A program made the position numbers and the translations under genes. The notes under the pieces were generated by a model, which did no database searches, had not been told where the DNA came from, and saw only the letters and a program-made list of their open reading frames with translations. From the NCBI GenBank assembly GCA_013400975.1, contig WBMZ01010269.1, forward strand, positions 124,001-188,000: DNA of 64,000 nt, in the 5' to 3' direction. The DNA is from Atrichornis clamosus. Taxonomy: Eukaryota; Chordata; Aves; Passeriformes; Menuridae. Of the stretch, positions 1 to 14,672 are shown piece after piece (position 1 is the stretch's first letter; each line of letters opens with the position of its first letter).

Positions 1-90
1 TCACTTTAGGAGTGTTTAATTTTTACAGTGCAAGAGACTAAAGCAAGACTACTTGAGCTTGCAATGTAGCTGCTGGAAGCCAAAGCTTCA

Positions 91-115
91 ACAGACACAC
101 ACACACACAGACACA

Positions 116-156
<41 letters not shown>

Positions 157-160
157 AGAC
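91..160. repeat. (CA)n microsatellite with CAGA interruptions
   Basis: About 70 bp of nearly pure CA dinucleotides, interrupted at both ends by ACAGACAC units. It also creates spurious open frames on both strands (His-Thr and Val-Cys runs), which should not be read as genes. Confidence 0.97.
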
Positions 161-3100
161 AAAACAAAGAAGGGGTTATTTCTGGGACTGGTAACCTCCA
201 GTCCATCTAAAGGCATGTTTACAAAAGAAGAGAAACCAGAAGTATAGTTTACCTGTCTTGTGACTGCTATCCCATCATCAAAAGCATGATTTTGTTGGAT
301 TTGCTAACAACTGGACTTGCTCACAACTGTAGTGCCATACCAGGCTGGCAGTAGTATATCAGGAGGCACTATGTAGCCAGACTTGCTTTAAATTGCAGCA
401 ATACCTGATGTGCCAGATTGATATAATCAATCAAGGTGAATCCAGGTGCTAAAAACAGTGTCCTCACCAGCTGTGGTAGGCAGTATCTTTCTTCCAGACT
501 CCAAAGTATGTCTGGACATATATTTACAAGTTATTTTGCCAGCTGAACCTCCTTGAAATTCAGTAAAGAGGTTATCAAGGTCTTGAAAAAGCTAGGTAAG
601 ATTTTTCCCTTATTACCTCTCAGAGTGGTGCCAAAGCTTTTGGGAACATCCACAGAGAATGAATTCTGGACTATTATGTGTACAGAACAGGAAAGACCTT
701 GTCACTTAATCCAGTGGATTGTAAATTAACCACCTTCCCACTTCCAGGCTTCAATATAAAGGATAAATATAGATGTCCTTTTTACGCAGTTTGGTTAGTA
801 AACTCTGATTCAGACTTGGTCATACAAACACCAGAAAGCTTATTGAAAACTATTTGTCTGAGTAAAATTTGGAGACTGAGTCTCTGCATAGGAACTGTGT
901 TTATAAAAAGTGAAGTCAAATGTATTCATAACTGGCTAAATTTTCCTTTGTTGTTCTATAGCAATCTAAGTACTCCCAAAGAAATTCTTGAGGTGCAAAT
1001 AACACTATTACCTAGCCCTGACTATAGAACATAACTTTAAAAAAAAAAAATTCAGGCAAGATTTTACCTGAATGTATGTTCTAATATATTATATGATTAA
1101 CACACCATGGTCATAAAAAAAACTTGTCTTGACCAGAGAAATCAATCTCCTTAGGAGAACGTTTTTATGAGTTAAGGATCACAAATGAATGCATTACATT
1201 TGTTGTATCCATCCTGAAGTGGTTTACTTTTACTACTCCACAAATGACCTGCCGGTTAAAATCAGCCAGTAAAATCAGCATAAGCTTTAGATTTTGGAAG
1301 ATAGAAAATAATGGCTCAGGAATTACTAGTTTATATTAGTTATCCAGTGCATTCATTTGACTAATGAGCCTAAATTATTTAGCACGGAGTAAAGGCATTT
1401 GCAAGGCTCGCAGATGCAAGGCATTAAATTAGTGGATTTTATATCCATGTTCTATAATGCCTTTCTTTTTGTTGGCTCAGAGAAATAGGCCTTTGCTGTT
1501 CATGAAAGACATTTGTGGAGTGATATTTAACATATTAGTTTTTGAGGACAAATTTTTACTCCTGGCAAAAAAGGCATCAACATTGGATCATGTTAAAACA
1601 GCTCTGTTAAGAGTGGCTCATTTGGGTAAAAACATCTCAATTTGAGCTCTTTTTGTACATTGAACATGATTTTCAAAATTCTTTTTCTTTCCATAGTTAG
1701 GAAAAAGTACTCATGTTATTGCTAAAAGGACTTTTTTCTGAGATTTTGTTTTATACATATGCCTTAGTGCCTTTGCAAACATTTTGTGAATAGCCCCACA
1801 CTCCACTTCTTTCTCCATTTCACAGAAAATATTGTGGGCTTGCCACATCAGATTGACACAAATAAGAATTATAGCAACAGCTATAAAAAATAAACTGAAA
1901 ACACTGAACACAGGACTACATGGTCTCCCGTTGACATCAAAGCCTACATGGTGCTGTGTGCACATGAACTCCGTGCCTAAACTCCTGCTGTAGTTTGTGG
2001 AGATGTAATCAGTGCAGTCAGTGGAGCCTAGAGAGCCCCCCAGCTCCTTGTGCAGCCCCCAGGATTGTAAAGCTGGCTAGGTAACTGGACCTCACTAGGC
2101 ACAGGACCAGTTTACATCTCCATCCGACATAAAGGCATCTGTGCTTTAGATGAACTTAATCCCGCACCAGTATCAGTTGAAAATCCAGGTACTATTCTTT
2201 TAGAGCTTTAGTATTTTGTAAAGACCAGACGACAGAAGGTTTTTTGCCTTGATGAAACTGGATATTTTGGACTATGTTCTCAGCAATTGCCAGTTATTGT
2301 AGCTTTAGGGCTCGGTGCAAATTTAATGTGAGTGGAGAAGACAGCGTAGATATTTTCCCATCACCTAACAGGGAAAATGCAGTCCCCTGAGGAGATCTCA
2401 GGTTGAACTGTGGATCTCTTAGCTTCTCCTTGCTACATCTGCTCTACCAGAAGTTTATATCACTGTGGCATTCTTGGGAACCAAGCATGACATTTTTCAG
2501 AGGTTGTATGCCATTTTTTGAGTTTGAATATCAATCAAGAAAGTGTAGTTTAATCCTTTTCAAAATGCTGAGTGAAACTTCAGATTCATAGTGTTACCTT
2601 GAATTTAAGAGCCATTATTTCTAATAGTCTTTTGTGGGAGCAATTTCATGAAAAATAAATAGGGTGAGTTTATCTGATAATGCTTTTAATGTTCAAAAAG
2701 ATTCTTAAAATATTCAGTAATTACTCAGTAGAATCCACACACCACAGAATCAATCATTCTTAGTGTAATATTTAATTAATTTTGCAAATACAGAATTATC
2801 CATAATCTGGAATATACTTAAGTAGGTTCTTAAGGACTTTGTAGATTCTGGTGATAATATAATTCAAGATAAAAATCTCAGTTGAATAATGTATTAGAGG
2901 CAAAGATACACTACAGTTTTACCTATTTACTATTCACTTCTATTCTCTTATACTTTTGTATTCTGTTTCTGAAATAAAGATTTAATAGTATGACGTTCTT
3001 AGGGCTAGTGATTTGTACATTCATTGATCATATATTTATTGATTGTGTATTTAATAAGCATTGTAAAGTGGTTTCAAAATTGGTGCTTATTTTGTTGCTA

Positions 3101-6100
3101 ATTCAGTATGACCAGCAAAATAGAAGACAGGAGGAAATTCTTGCATTTCTTAGTTGACCCAATAGTTCACATTTCATCTGAATCAGGCACAGACACGTGA
3201 CATAGTGTTTGTGCCAGCTTCATGCTTTCTGCCATCTTTATCTTATGTGCTTTAAGCAGGTGCTAGAGGACAAGCCATCCATCATAAAATAGGGCCAATC
3301 TAGAGGAAACTCTGGTCTGCCTGAGGCAGGGTCAGGTTGTCAAAATTCTGAACACCTCTATGGAAAAAGCAGTGGATCATGTGATTATGACATTTTTTGT
3401 CCAGAATGAAGAATCCTAAATCAGAATTGTCTCCTGAAACTATAGCTTTAGTGATTTCAAGAGTGCCCAAATTTCAATTACTGTATCTGAATATTCTGGT
3501 AATGTAAAATCACCATCATAATTTTTTGCTTCAGCTGTGCACACGTGAAGGGAACACAGAGCTTTTTATTTAATTTTCTGACACAATGGAGTAGTGTTTT
3601 ATTGCTGCCTTTTTACTACAGTCTATAATTTTCAGGACTTTAAAAATCTGTTGCAAGATTTTATCAATTAGTCACAGAGAGTTTAATCCAACAGGAGTTT
3701 TATTCTCAAAACACCATTCAGGAAAACACAGACATGAACATATAGTAATGCAGAATAAACTGGCTGCAAATTCAAATGAAAACAGTTGGTATAACGTCTC
3801 CTGAGAGCACTTTCTTTATAGATTAAAATAATGAAAGTTAAAGTGGTAATTATGTATGTGTATCTGTACAAAATAGCTGCTTGCATCTATCTGTCTGCAT
3901 GGTCTGAATCTGTTGGCAAAGTCTGCCAGTGAGGCTGATTAATATGACAGAGTGACATTCTAAGAGCTGAATGCAGTTTTTATTGCCTTGTCATCCAACA
4001 GCGTCAAAGCATTTGTACATAAGAGTTTTTCTCACGTGGAAACTATGTTGGTTGTCAGTGAGGTTTCTGTCCTGTTAGCTTGCTTTGTTTTGTTTCTCAG
4101 AGGCAGTTGTTCCAGTGGGATCGCTGTACATTGATCATTCCCTGAAAGTCACCTTCTTATAAAGGGCCACAACAAACCTTGTTCTATACTCCAATGCTCA
4201 CATTCATTCCAAACTGAACCTGACTAATTTCTTCCTGCTATGACTGTCCTAACAAAATTCAGTCCTGAAGTTAAAAAAGAGCAGCATAAAAAACCCCAAA
4301 AATAGCATTTTCTTTCAAAGAAAATAAATGTAATAGTTTGTGTGTCTGCCCAGTTACATCAGTTCTAAGAACCATTCCTTTCTAAGCATGGGAAAATTAA
4401 TAACCTAGAGACAGAAAACTGAGCAACAGCTTAGTGACTTTTTATTTATTCTCATTAATTGTTGCATTTTCCAGATGTTGCTTCGAGTGTTCACTGAAGA
4501 TAAATTACGTGCAGTTGAATTTGTGTGAGCTAGTGAGAAAGAAATAAGATCCAGTTGCGTGTTCTCACATACTTATTACAAAAAAGTTTTCTAGAAGTAT
4601 TTTGAATTAGGCTTATTTCACAATGTGAAAATTTGAGATATGAAACCAGTTATCAAAATGGATATCGAAGTGAGGAAACAACACAGACAAGAGGGAAGAA
4701 TGTATTTTAAAATCTTGTTGCCTCTCTTTTTCAGCAGGGGTTCCTATGAAGTCATATATTGGCCTGCAGAATCCTGGCTAATCTTCCATTCTCAAATTTT
4801 CTTGTATTTAACGTTAAAGGAGGGGCAAGTGAGGATGAATCCTACTTGCTCTTAATACATTATGCCTATATTGGACGCTGAGAAATGGAGTTCAAATTAA
4901 TACATAAAGTAGATTTGCATAGGAAAAGCGCCTGAGTAGAAGTGGTCCATTAATTGCACACCACTGAATTACATAGGAAAATCAGAGGGATTTTTCCCTG
5001 TTATTAGCTTATTTCAGCCTTAAAATCCTTCCAACAATTAGTGGGGTATGAGCCACACTCAAATATCAGATTTGCATTTCCCAAAGTTGTGTTGTAAATG
5101 CAGTCCTTAGCTGTAGCTGGAGAAGTCAAAAGCATGGTAATAAGTTGTTGAAATATATCCGTGTCATGCCTAGAGTATCTGATATTGTCATGGGCTAAAA
5201 GCCTACTGGAAATCTGTGATGTTCTGGCACAGAAGTTTGATAATCCAGAGTATCTGAAATGGAATTGAATGGAGCCCTAGAAACCTCAATTCAAACCATG
5301 AAGATGAAATAGAAGGCTCAAGTATTGATTTCAAACATCTTCAAACATTTCAACTGGCTATTAAGTCCACGCATGGATTCTGTCAATGGGAACTCAGATG
5401 CGCAGCCAGCCTCTGCCAAATTTTAGACAAGTTCAAGTCTAGATATTATTACTGTGAACTTTCTAGCTTGGACTCATCTGCAGGTCAATTCCCTACACAG
5501 GAAAAGGCACTAGCAGTATTTCATGACATCTACAGCAGTCTGAATATTTTGTGATGGCCATAGATCTGGCTTTTGGGCCTTGTAAAATCTGTGGGTACTG
5601 AAAGACATCAGCTGGCAGAACATTTTTTCTTTGGCCTGTTCTCTCAGCAAAGTTGTGCATGGAAGTTTAGTAAGAAAAACTTAGCAGAGGAGAACTGGAA
5701 GCTTCCAAAACAACGATCTTATGGCCTTCTCAGACTCTTTGGGTTGTCTCTAGTTGCTAATACACTAAATGTTCCCTTTAGAGTTCATGAATGAACTTAA
5801 TTATTTGGAGTGAACTATGATTTCTGATTTTACTGTAGTACTTTACTATAAACCTAGCATTGTTAAGGAACTGTTGAGGGGGGAGGAATGAGGCACTGTC
5901 ACAACTTGCTTTATTCACTACTGCTATATTTTAAAATGTTTTTGAAGAGTAGGAGGTAATGCTCTGGCCTTCTCTTTCATTTGCTGTTGTTTTTCTGTTA
6001 AGAACTGCAACAGTTTTAGAGCAGAATTCTTTTTGAATATTAGTTGAAAGATATCCCCTTTCAGCTGAAAAACTCATGGCTTAGGAACTGTTGATTGTTC

Positions 6101-8194
6101 ACACCATGATAGCCAATCAGTAATTGATTGACTTAGTTCCTAATAGATAATTTCTCTTAATTTTCAGCAGCAATTTTTAATGATATTCTAGTCTTGCTTA
6201 ATCTGTTACAGAAAAGGGAACAGTACTCTTCAAACCCTTCACCTTCTTCATCTGTGAACAAAGTTGCTCTTCATACTCTTGTCCTCTTTCTTTTCCTTGC
6301 CTTTCTTTGCCTTGCCTATCCTAAACTGGTAAAGGAAAATTACTAGTTTCTTTCAGTTCTTTCAGACTCTTCCAAGAAGAAAAAGCTTTCCAGAGCTCCC
6401 CACAGTGCTTGCATATTATGATTCATTCTTAATTCATAGACTGCTGGATCATGCTTGTTACAGAACTGTCCTATCTTTAATAATCCTTTTCACAAGAACT
6501 TTCATTTATCTTCATTTTAATTTTACATATTAATTCAAAACCTTAAGATCAAGCTTTTTCCTCCCACTACAGGGGAAGATTCTCCCATCCTAAACCATTA
6601 AAAAAACGAGCTCTGTTTTACATCCAACTGATGTTCTTTATGCTCAGGAAGTTCCAGGGCTTTGTTGGATCCCCACTGTGGGGAGGAAAAAAAAAATCTG
6701 TTTTATGCTAGGTTGATAATTTCTGTTTTACTGCATGTGTTAAAATTTGATGCCAAAAGATAGTAATCTTTCCTGACCATTTTTAATTATATCACATGGC
6801 TTTCTACAGCAAGTAAATGACACAACAGTCTTGCTTGAAGCTCTCCTTTAGTTTTCAGACATGCACTCCCCCATCTACCCACAGCTTTCTATGGTTTGCC
6901 AGACATCAGATTGCATAATCATAAAAACATCAATAAACTTCATAAGTCCTAAGAGAGATGTCAAGCTAATGGTCTATATTTTAGTGACAGATGCAAAAAC
7001 CATCATGTAAATCATATTAATGCACAGAAACCCGTTAGGCTGGATCATTCATGACATAATCTTTCTGGGAAATAGATAAAACTTCATCAAGACAGTCTGG
7101 ATCTGGCTATGGCTATCCTGATTGTTGGGTGGTGTATAGAAGATAGGTCTTCCAACAGGGTAAACAGAAGGAGCTGCCAGACCTTCCATCATCATCCCAA
7201 TGACCTGATGGGAGAAAATGTCCATGTTCCACCCAGAGATGCAGTTTTCTCTTCTATCAGGATAAGTCAAATAACCAACTGTCCATCCTTCCAATAACTG
7301 AGTAATTGAATAAGAAGCCAAAACCAGTTATGTGAACTGTGGAACTCTACTACTTGATCTGCACAAAAGAACTCTGACTGCTGTTAATGGAAACACAGAC
7401 CATGGGAGGACTGGTAGCTATGTAACCTTCCCTGCTAGATCAGGTTATGGCTAGTCATGGTGGCTTAAATTTGGAGGAGCTTTTAATTGGATGATTTATC
7501 ACACATGACTTTCATATTTGCCAAACAATGTATCTCTGAACAAAATTCCTGAAGAGACTGACAGCTTGTGCTACAGTTCATGTATTGCTTAATTATTTCC
7601 CAAAAAATTCATGGCTTTTTTCTTAACTCTTGAAAAAGCTGCCAGGTGATGAAAAACTTTTTTGAGGCTTCATTAGTAATTTTAGTGGGTTTTGTTTGGT
7701 ACAAAAGTGAGAGAAATTGAACTCCTAGAGTGACTTCAGTGCAATGAGTGGAATTCACCCCAAAATCTGTGCATTGATCACATGCCTGCAATGAAGCAAT
7801 TGCATTAGTCTGACTCTTTACCACAGTGTCTGCTTTTGTGGACTGTTTAAGGTCCCAGGTTAATGCTGTCACCCATGGATCCTTTACTCTACCCTACACT
7901 TAATGCAATATACTGAATTTTTTGTTTGTTTCCAGTGTAGAGTCTCCTTTCCATGAAAAGCCGTATCAAGGGTCATCAGAGCAAGGGAACTTATTCTAGC
8001 CAAATTACATTGCTAAGGAATAGAAACCCACTTTCAGATCTTCTCATCTGCTAGATGCCGTCTATACCCAAACTATTGTGTTATGACTGGCTTGCTTTTC
8101 CTTTCATTGCACTCTGTCCATCATGCTCTGTCATCTCTCAAATCAGACTGTTCCAGATAAATGCTAGGCACTGCGTTTTCCCTGCACTCTGCAA

Positions 8195-8222
8195 TGCCTA
8201 GGAATAACTGCCTAGGAATAAC
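8195..8222. repeat. Perfect tandem duplication of a 14-bp unit
   Basis: The unit TGCCTAGGAATAAC occurs twice back to back without mismatch. It looks like a recent slippage duplication and has no evident function. Confidence 0.9.
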
Positions 8223-10196
8223 ATTAAGTATTATTGCCATAATGCAATAGATTTCTATGTTACTGGAGAAGAAGCAGTGGTTGAAGAGACAGATCACTGT
8301 TTTTCATTAAGCTATTTTTAATACCTATTTTAGTTTAAAAACAGCAAGCCAAGTATCTGCATTCATCCACAAATAAAGCTATGTTTAAATAAGATTAAGG
8401 CTGTAAATTAAATTTCAGATCTTAAATTCTCTTGGTGTGTTACAAAACACAACAGAAAAGTGAGGTCAAAGCTTAATATGCCAAACTGGTTGAAAATGTA
8501 GCCTTCTATGGAAATATATGACTTATTAGGGAACTTTTTTTTTCAATATATGCATTTTCCCTAAAAATATATCTTTTAGACAAAAATTCAAACAACAAAA
8601 AATCTTTAAATAGCTGAATGCTTCTGGCTTCAAATTCAAAATCTTAATTGTTCATTGTAATGTCTTGTTGGAACTGTAATTGTAAAACTTCATTAGTTCC
8701 TACCTTTTTGAGGGCTGGGGTCCTTAGGCTGACAGTATTTGCAGGATGTAATGATCTCCCCTTTTTATAAACTCAGACTTGCAGGCATCTTGGATTGTGT
8801 GGTTTTCTGTGAAGTTCAACACAAAGAAACAGCTTGTTGAGGGGTTTTGTTTTGTTCTCATTTCAAAAATCACATTTTTTATCAAAAACAAACACTTTGA
8901 ACAAAAAACATTTTCATTCAAAGACCTGGTTTTCTAACAAAGACGGTCACAGTGAAATTTTTCAAATAACCGTATTATAGTCATAACAAGCTATGAAAAA
9001 AATTATATTCTTGCCACTTAAACAGTCATTTACCTTGTACCATTGTTTTCCAGTGAGATCTAACAGATATTTAAACTTACCACTTTTGTTATTCAGTGAG
9101 TAAAGACAACTAATCAAAATGAAAGAACTTTTATTGTCCTCTATTTGAATGAATGCTTAGATGCTGTTTTTGTTGGATTACAATACATTATAAATACATA
9201 AATTCCATGTGGGTGATCTGTAATGCCCTAGAATTATTTTCCAGTGCACCCACTTTAGGTCAGGGCAACAAACTCATTGAAGCTTGGTCTAGAAACAGAG
9301 GAGTATGAAGTCAAATTAATACCTCTAGTGACTTCAAAAGCTGAGAAACAGTTTTGTCAAGAAAATAGTTCAGAATTTCATGATCTGTTCAGATTCAAAT
9401 TGTAGGAAGGGTTGAATGTCTCCCTCAGACATTAGGCCAAATTTTCACATCTGTATTGAAGCAAAATCCAAAAGATGAAAGGACTGAAAAAGACTGGTCC
9501 TAATGGTTATGTTTACTTGTTGTTTAGTGAATTCATCTACATACTCCAATACAATGGAGACTCTTAACCGAGGCAAGGGTGTAATTAGTTGCAGAAGCTC
9601 ACGACCACCACACTGTCATGGTGCAGTTTATTCTTTCAGAATAGCACTGTTCCCAGTTATTCTGGCTGGCAAGGATGTAGGGACCCTTTCTGTTTGTTTA
9701 CTTGACTAATTGATTTGGGGAGCAGAAGTGTAAGTAACTTCTGAACGCGTTTCCTCTCAGACTTTTCCAAAACTCCCAGCTATTATGTAGCTAAAGCCAT
9801 AATCTCAAACTGCCAGAAGGTAATGAGAAAATTGTTAATCTCATTGCTCTCCTTTTTGGCTGAATAAATGTCCTTCAGTCTCAGGGATTTAGGATTTTAG
9901 TGTTCTTGCAGTTTCTAATCATGTTTGAAAAGCAATCTAAGATCATTTTTAGGACATGATTTTTAGTTCCCAAGAGTTGACACAACAGAGAAGCAGCAAA
10001 GCCAAAAATATCAGTATAAATGTCAGTGGTTTGAAAGGTCACTTCTTCCCATTTCCCTACCAACATCATTAGTATGAAACAGTGACTTGTAATGTAGTCA
10101 CACATCCTGTAGTTCATCCCTTTAACTAAACAGTGCAATATAATAATAGCAAATGACTGTATGAGGAGATGGTTTAGTTTCAGAAGGCATGAAGCC

Positions 10197-10296
10197 TCAT
10201 TTTACTCAGAGCAGTGTAAATAGGAGTGACTCCGCTGCAGTTAGAAGGGTAATGCTGCTGGAAACCTTATGAGGAGAGATGAGAATCAGGCCTGGA
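10197..10296. repeat. Old palindrome-type interspersed repeat (sauropsid-like), degraded
   Basis: The stretch contains AGTGTAAATAGGAGTGACTCC followed about 45 bp later by GAGAATCAGGCCTGG. This order resembles an abundant palindromic repeat I remember from reptile and bird genomes, built around GGAGTNACTCC with a GAATCAGGCC end. The copy is strongly diverged. The family name and age are not something I can assign. Confidence 0.45.
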
Positions 10297-13200
10297 GGGT
10301 TTTTAAAATTTTCCTATAAATGGGGACATTAGTGGTACAGTACTGATGATGGTGTTATCGCCTCTCTTGGAAACACAGTGCACTCTCGTTTCTTAAAGCA
10401 GCTGGTATGTAGCATATTAGTCTGCTGAGTCAGTGGCAATAGGACAGTCCATCCCAATCCTATGCTGCTATTGCATAGTTGGAATTCCTCTTGACTTTAA
10501 AGAGTGTACTGTCAGCACAAGGGCTCCCCGCCTCCACTGGTACTGTCAGCTGAAAGACTGAACAAAGTATTCTCTCTTTATTACCTATATGGACAACTTG
10601 TCTCCAGATGATGTGTTTTGCACACTGAAGCATATTTATGTTCAAAAACATGGAATATTCATGAATGTCTTCATATGAGAATATATCACATAACTAACCA
10701 TAGTGCTAAGGATGTCGTGGTGCACTTACCTTTTCCATACTCTTGTCAAAATGGGCCTGTGTGACTTCTGTGCAGAGTATCTCCTGTCCTCAGCAAAGCT
10801 AGAGGAAAAATTCCCTGCATCAGGTCTCTTTATCCCCATATGCTTAAGAAAGTTTGTGAATCAGAATACTATATTTAAGCTTAATTTACTTTTTTTTTAA
10901 TAACTGCTTTTATTGGAGCCTTATGCAATGTTATTATAGTCTCTGTTATTCATCCTCAATGTTAGCTGCACACAGAGAATTCCATGTTCTATTTCCAGTC
11001 CTTTCTTTGCAGTCTTCTTTCTCTTCTGTCATTAGCTGATCTTCACTGCCCTTCTCAATTTTTGCCTAGATATCATTCTTCAATCTCAGATGCTGCTGAA
11101 CATTTCTTGTAACACTGATTTCACATGTCTTTTCTTCTGCCTTCCCTTTTTAACTATTGCAGCCAGAGGCACAAACTGGAGGCTTTCTCAGGAGAATAAC
11201 CAAGGAATAAAAACTGTAGGTCCTTCTATGAGTTTGCAGGCTGTGTTCTGAAAATACAGTGTTTCCAAAACCAAGCTCAGAACTCTTAGGAGCAGTGAGT
11301 GCAATGAATAGGAGAGAGAATTTGATTCCTCAATTGAGTCAACCTGGAAAGGTGTCATTACCTATCTATGTAGGAATTCAGAGACTGTTTCAGAGATACC
11401 TTGTCCAGTTGTGGTAGCCATTCTACAGGATACTGAAGGATACCAAAATGCAGGAACAGCTAGATGTTTGATCCTAAAGCTAGTGAAGTGTATTTTCAGC
11501 ATTGATTCAGTGCTTTTCTAAGTAAGAATGCTTCCTTAGTCAAGGCTGTGAAGTCTTTTTGTGGAAGTTCATTTGATTTTTTCAAATAAAACTCAATACA
11601 AGTGTCATAACATCAATGCTGTTGGTCTGATTGACCAGTGGTCAAGAGTCTTGGCCTATATTTTGTGCCAATACTACTTCCTCAGGATGTCTTTGTGGAG
11701 ACTTAAGCAGCCTACAAAGCATTGTATGCGAAAACATCTGACGTCAGCTAGTGGAGGGAGATGGTGTGGTTTCATTGCTTACATTCGGGGCAGCTAGCCA
11801 GGGACTCCAGGGCTCTAACCCTGGCTCTGCTCCTGGGAGGGCTGTTGCAGTCTGGGCAGACCAATGCAAGCAGAAGAAAATGTTTCATCACAGAGGTTGT
11901 TGAGATACTGTCTACTCCAGGACTCTGGAATACAATAGGGAGCTTTACAGACTTCATATAGTATAGGAGATGGAAGTGAAGAAAAGGATGTTTGACCAAC
12001 TGAAATAATTGTGTTTCTCTAAATGAAAAGGTACAACCCTTTTTCTTCAATTTAGACTTTATGACTTTTGTTTTGTTTGTTGGTCTCTGTGTTTCAATCA
12101 TGTAAATCATGACATTGGCTTTACACTCTTTTCCCCTGCAACTGATTGATAACTTTAAAGATTCTTCCCCTTCATTCTGGAAACCCTACCTGTCGTTGCA
12201 TAATTGCAAAGTTTATGTGTAGCACACAAGCTAAAGAGGATGGCCATGACTTTGGTGCAAGGGAAAGCCTGTGATTTCTCCTCTATGTTATCTTTAGGAA
12301 AATGAACATACATGTTTGAGGCAAAATTGCTGGTATTGAAGGGTACTTGCTATGGGACTGTACTGTAGTTATTCCCAAATGAGACCCAAGATAAGCAGGT
12401 TTGTAAATACACAGGCTTTCCCACTCTTCTTTAGCCTGTGTTTGTTCTTCATGATTGATGAAAACAAGTACCACTAAAGGCCCTTGTAGACTTCATTAAT
12501 TATGCCAGTGGTTGATTGATTTGGCCCAGAATGCTTTATAACAATAGGCAGATTTAATTAGCAACAGTTCTGATTGCAACAGCTTCACAACCTCCTGGGA
12601 GCATCATGATGCACTGAGCTTCCTTTTGCATTGTTTTCAAGCCACCAAACAATGTTTAATCTTCCCAAATTAAAAAAACCAAAGCATACAATGCATTATA
12701 TGTAGAAACAATAACAGAACTGTCTTCACACAAGTGATAATAAAAACGTTTCCTTATTAGGTGACTGAATACCAGCATTGCTCTCTCCTGTGATGCTCAT
12801 TGTCTGGAAAAGTTAAATATTTAGAATCTGTTTTATTTGAGCAGTACTGCCAAAACCAGTCTTTTGAATTTTCTCTTGATTGTAGAGAGCTTCAAAATAA
12901 ATAAGGCCTGAGGTAGATGTGCCTCTGTGTGCGGAGATGAGAGGGGAGCAGGTCTGACAGGGCTGGAAATACCAAGCACACAACTTGAAAAATAACACTT
13001 TCTGAAACCTGTTCTTTACTTTTACACATAACAGATTGTTGGGAAGTATTTATGCAAGGTCTGTACCACTGATATAGGTCATTTGTGTGGCATATTAAAC
13101 ACTTAAATTAATAATCTTCTGAGCACATAAAAGTAATCATCAGTTGTAAAGGATTAAGAATTTTTAGTCACACTTTAAAACTCTCATTTTACTGGTTCAG

Positions 13201-14626
13201 AAGTCTTTTCTACTATTCATCATCTAAGAAGCCTTTAAAATTGTTCTGAATATTCTTGGGACTGACTTTTCTGCTGGTGATCTCTACTTTGTGCAATGGA
13301 ATTGTTCCAGTTTACAGGAGCGGAAACTTTGGCCTGGAATTTTCAATATGTTAGTAGGTCTTCCATTCTTCAAAAGCATAGGGATGTTTCTCTATCACAC
13401 CATACTTAGCATTATCTACACTTCAGAGAACTATTTCTTTTTAAAAACAGTGAAAGTTGGGTGGAATTGGCATTTTTATTTTTTATTCAGATTGCCCTTG
13501 TTTTTCTCCAAAGGTAGAAGGTAAAGCCAAACCAAAGATTTGTCTTTTCTCTTGAAACCAAAGCACAGGCTAAGCTTTTTAACCATACCCATATGAGAAA
13601 AGAAAAAGCAAAAAGAAAAAGCAACATAAAACTATATTAAAAGTTGTTGGAACTGAAAGAATTAGTACTAGAATATTCTTATTGGCTTTTTCTCTTCTTT
13701 GGCTCATCCTTTTTATTGCACACTAAACTTTGCCAAAATCAGTAAACAGTCTTCTATCTGGACCCTGTACCTCTCCTGTTATGAATGCTGACATCCTACG
13801 TGCTATATAAATAGTGCGCTTTGGATACAATGTGCTGGGGGGCAAAGACCTGTACAGCATTTAATCTAAGATGAGCCTTCAGATTTGTGCAGGGTTAAAG
13901 CAGTGCAGTTACCTCTTGACCAGGCTTTGTGTTCACGTTGCCAAATCTCATACTGAGGACACTGCATTCTGGGAGCAGTGTGACGCAACAGATGATAGCA
14001 CTTTACAGAATTTTCTTGTTGCTGTTAAAAAGTTTTTCATTGCACAACATAGTTCTTGTAATTGAAGACAGAAGCAATAATATGCACGCTCATTTTCCAC
14101 CTGCTTCTTGCCTTCTCTTTAACAAGATGAAGAAGAGAAAACCACTAGGGAAGTGGCCAATTTTTGATTCATCTGTCATAAGTTAGCTTTTAAGGGTGTA
14201 AATATGTCCTCAGTATTACTACAATTTTTTAATGTTGGGATTTTTAAAACCAAGTAGGTTTTGAGGGTACATAGATGAGGGGCAGTGGCAATGATGGTAG
14301 CATAAACTTTTGCATGATGGCTGTCAAAGTAACACTCCCTGAAACATCCAGGAAGAATGGAGGATTTCCGTTTCAGCAGCCTGTTTAATCTCTGTGTTCC
14401 TGCTCAATGTCAGAGGGCCAATCCTTACCCTTCTGTAATGTCCATCCAGTTTGCTATGAACTAGACAGAGGTGCAGACAATATTGACCATTTTGTAAGAT
14501 ACTCTGGGATGTTTAAAACAGAGTTACCAAAATGCAAAATAACATTCTCTTACTTTTTTGAAACTATCTGCACATTTTTAAACATATCTCAGATCGCAAG
14601 CCCATAAAACAGACATCAGTCTTCAT

Positions 14627-14672
14627 GGCTCCTCCTGGAGCCTCCTGTCTCCTCCTGGCTCCTGCTGGCTTC
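14627..14672. repeat. Degenerate CTCCTGG simple repeat
   Basis: Several consecutive CTCCTGG/CTCCTGT-like heptamer units read across this stretch, ending in CTGCTGGC. It is low complexity, with no sign of coding use. Confidence 0.7.

Noticed and set aside
6..247. Overlapping frames with Val-Cys or His-Thr runs
   Set aside because: They are translations of the CA microsatellite.
678..1034. 118-codon open frame containing TEQ-like codons, considered as an upstream SMOC2 exon
   Set aside because: It does not continue into the residues expected before the second thyroglobulin domain.
1711..1965. 84-codon minus-strand frame with a hydrophobic segment that looks like a membrane helix
   Set aside because: A single hydrophobic run from T/A-rich DNA is common by chance. 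Nothing else supports a gene here.
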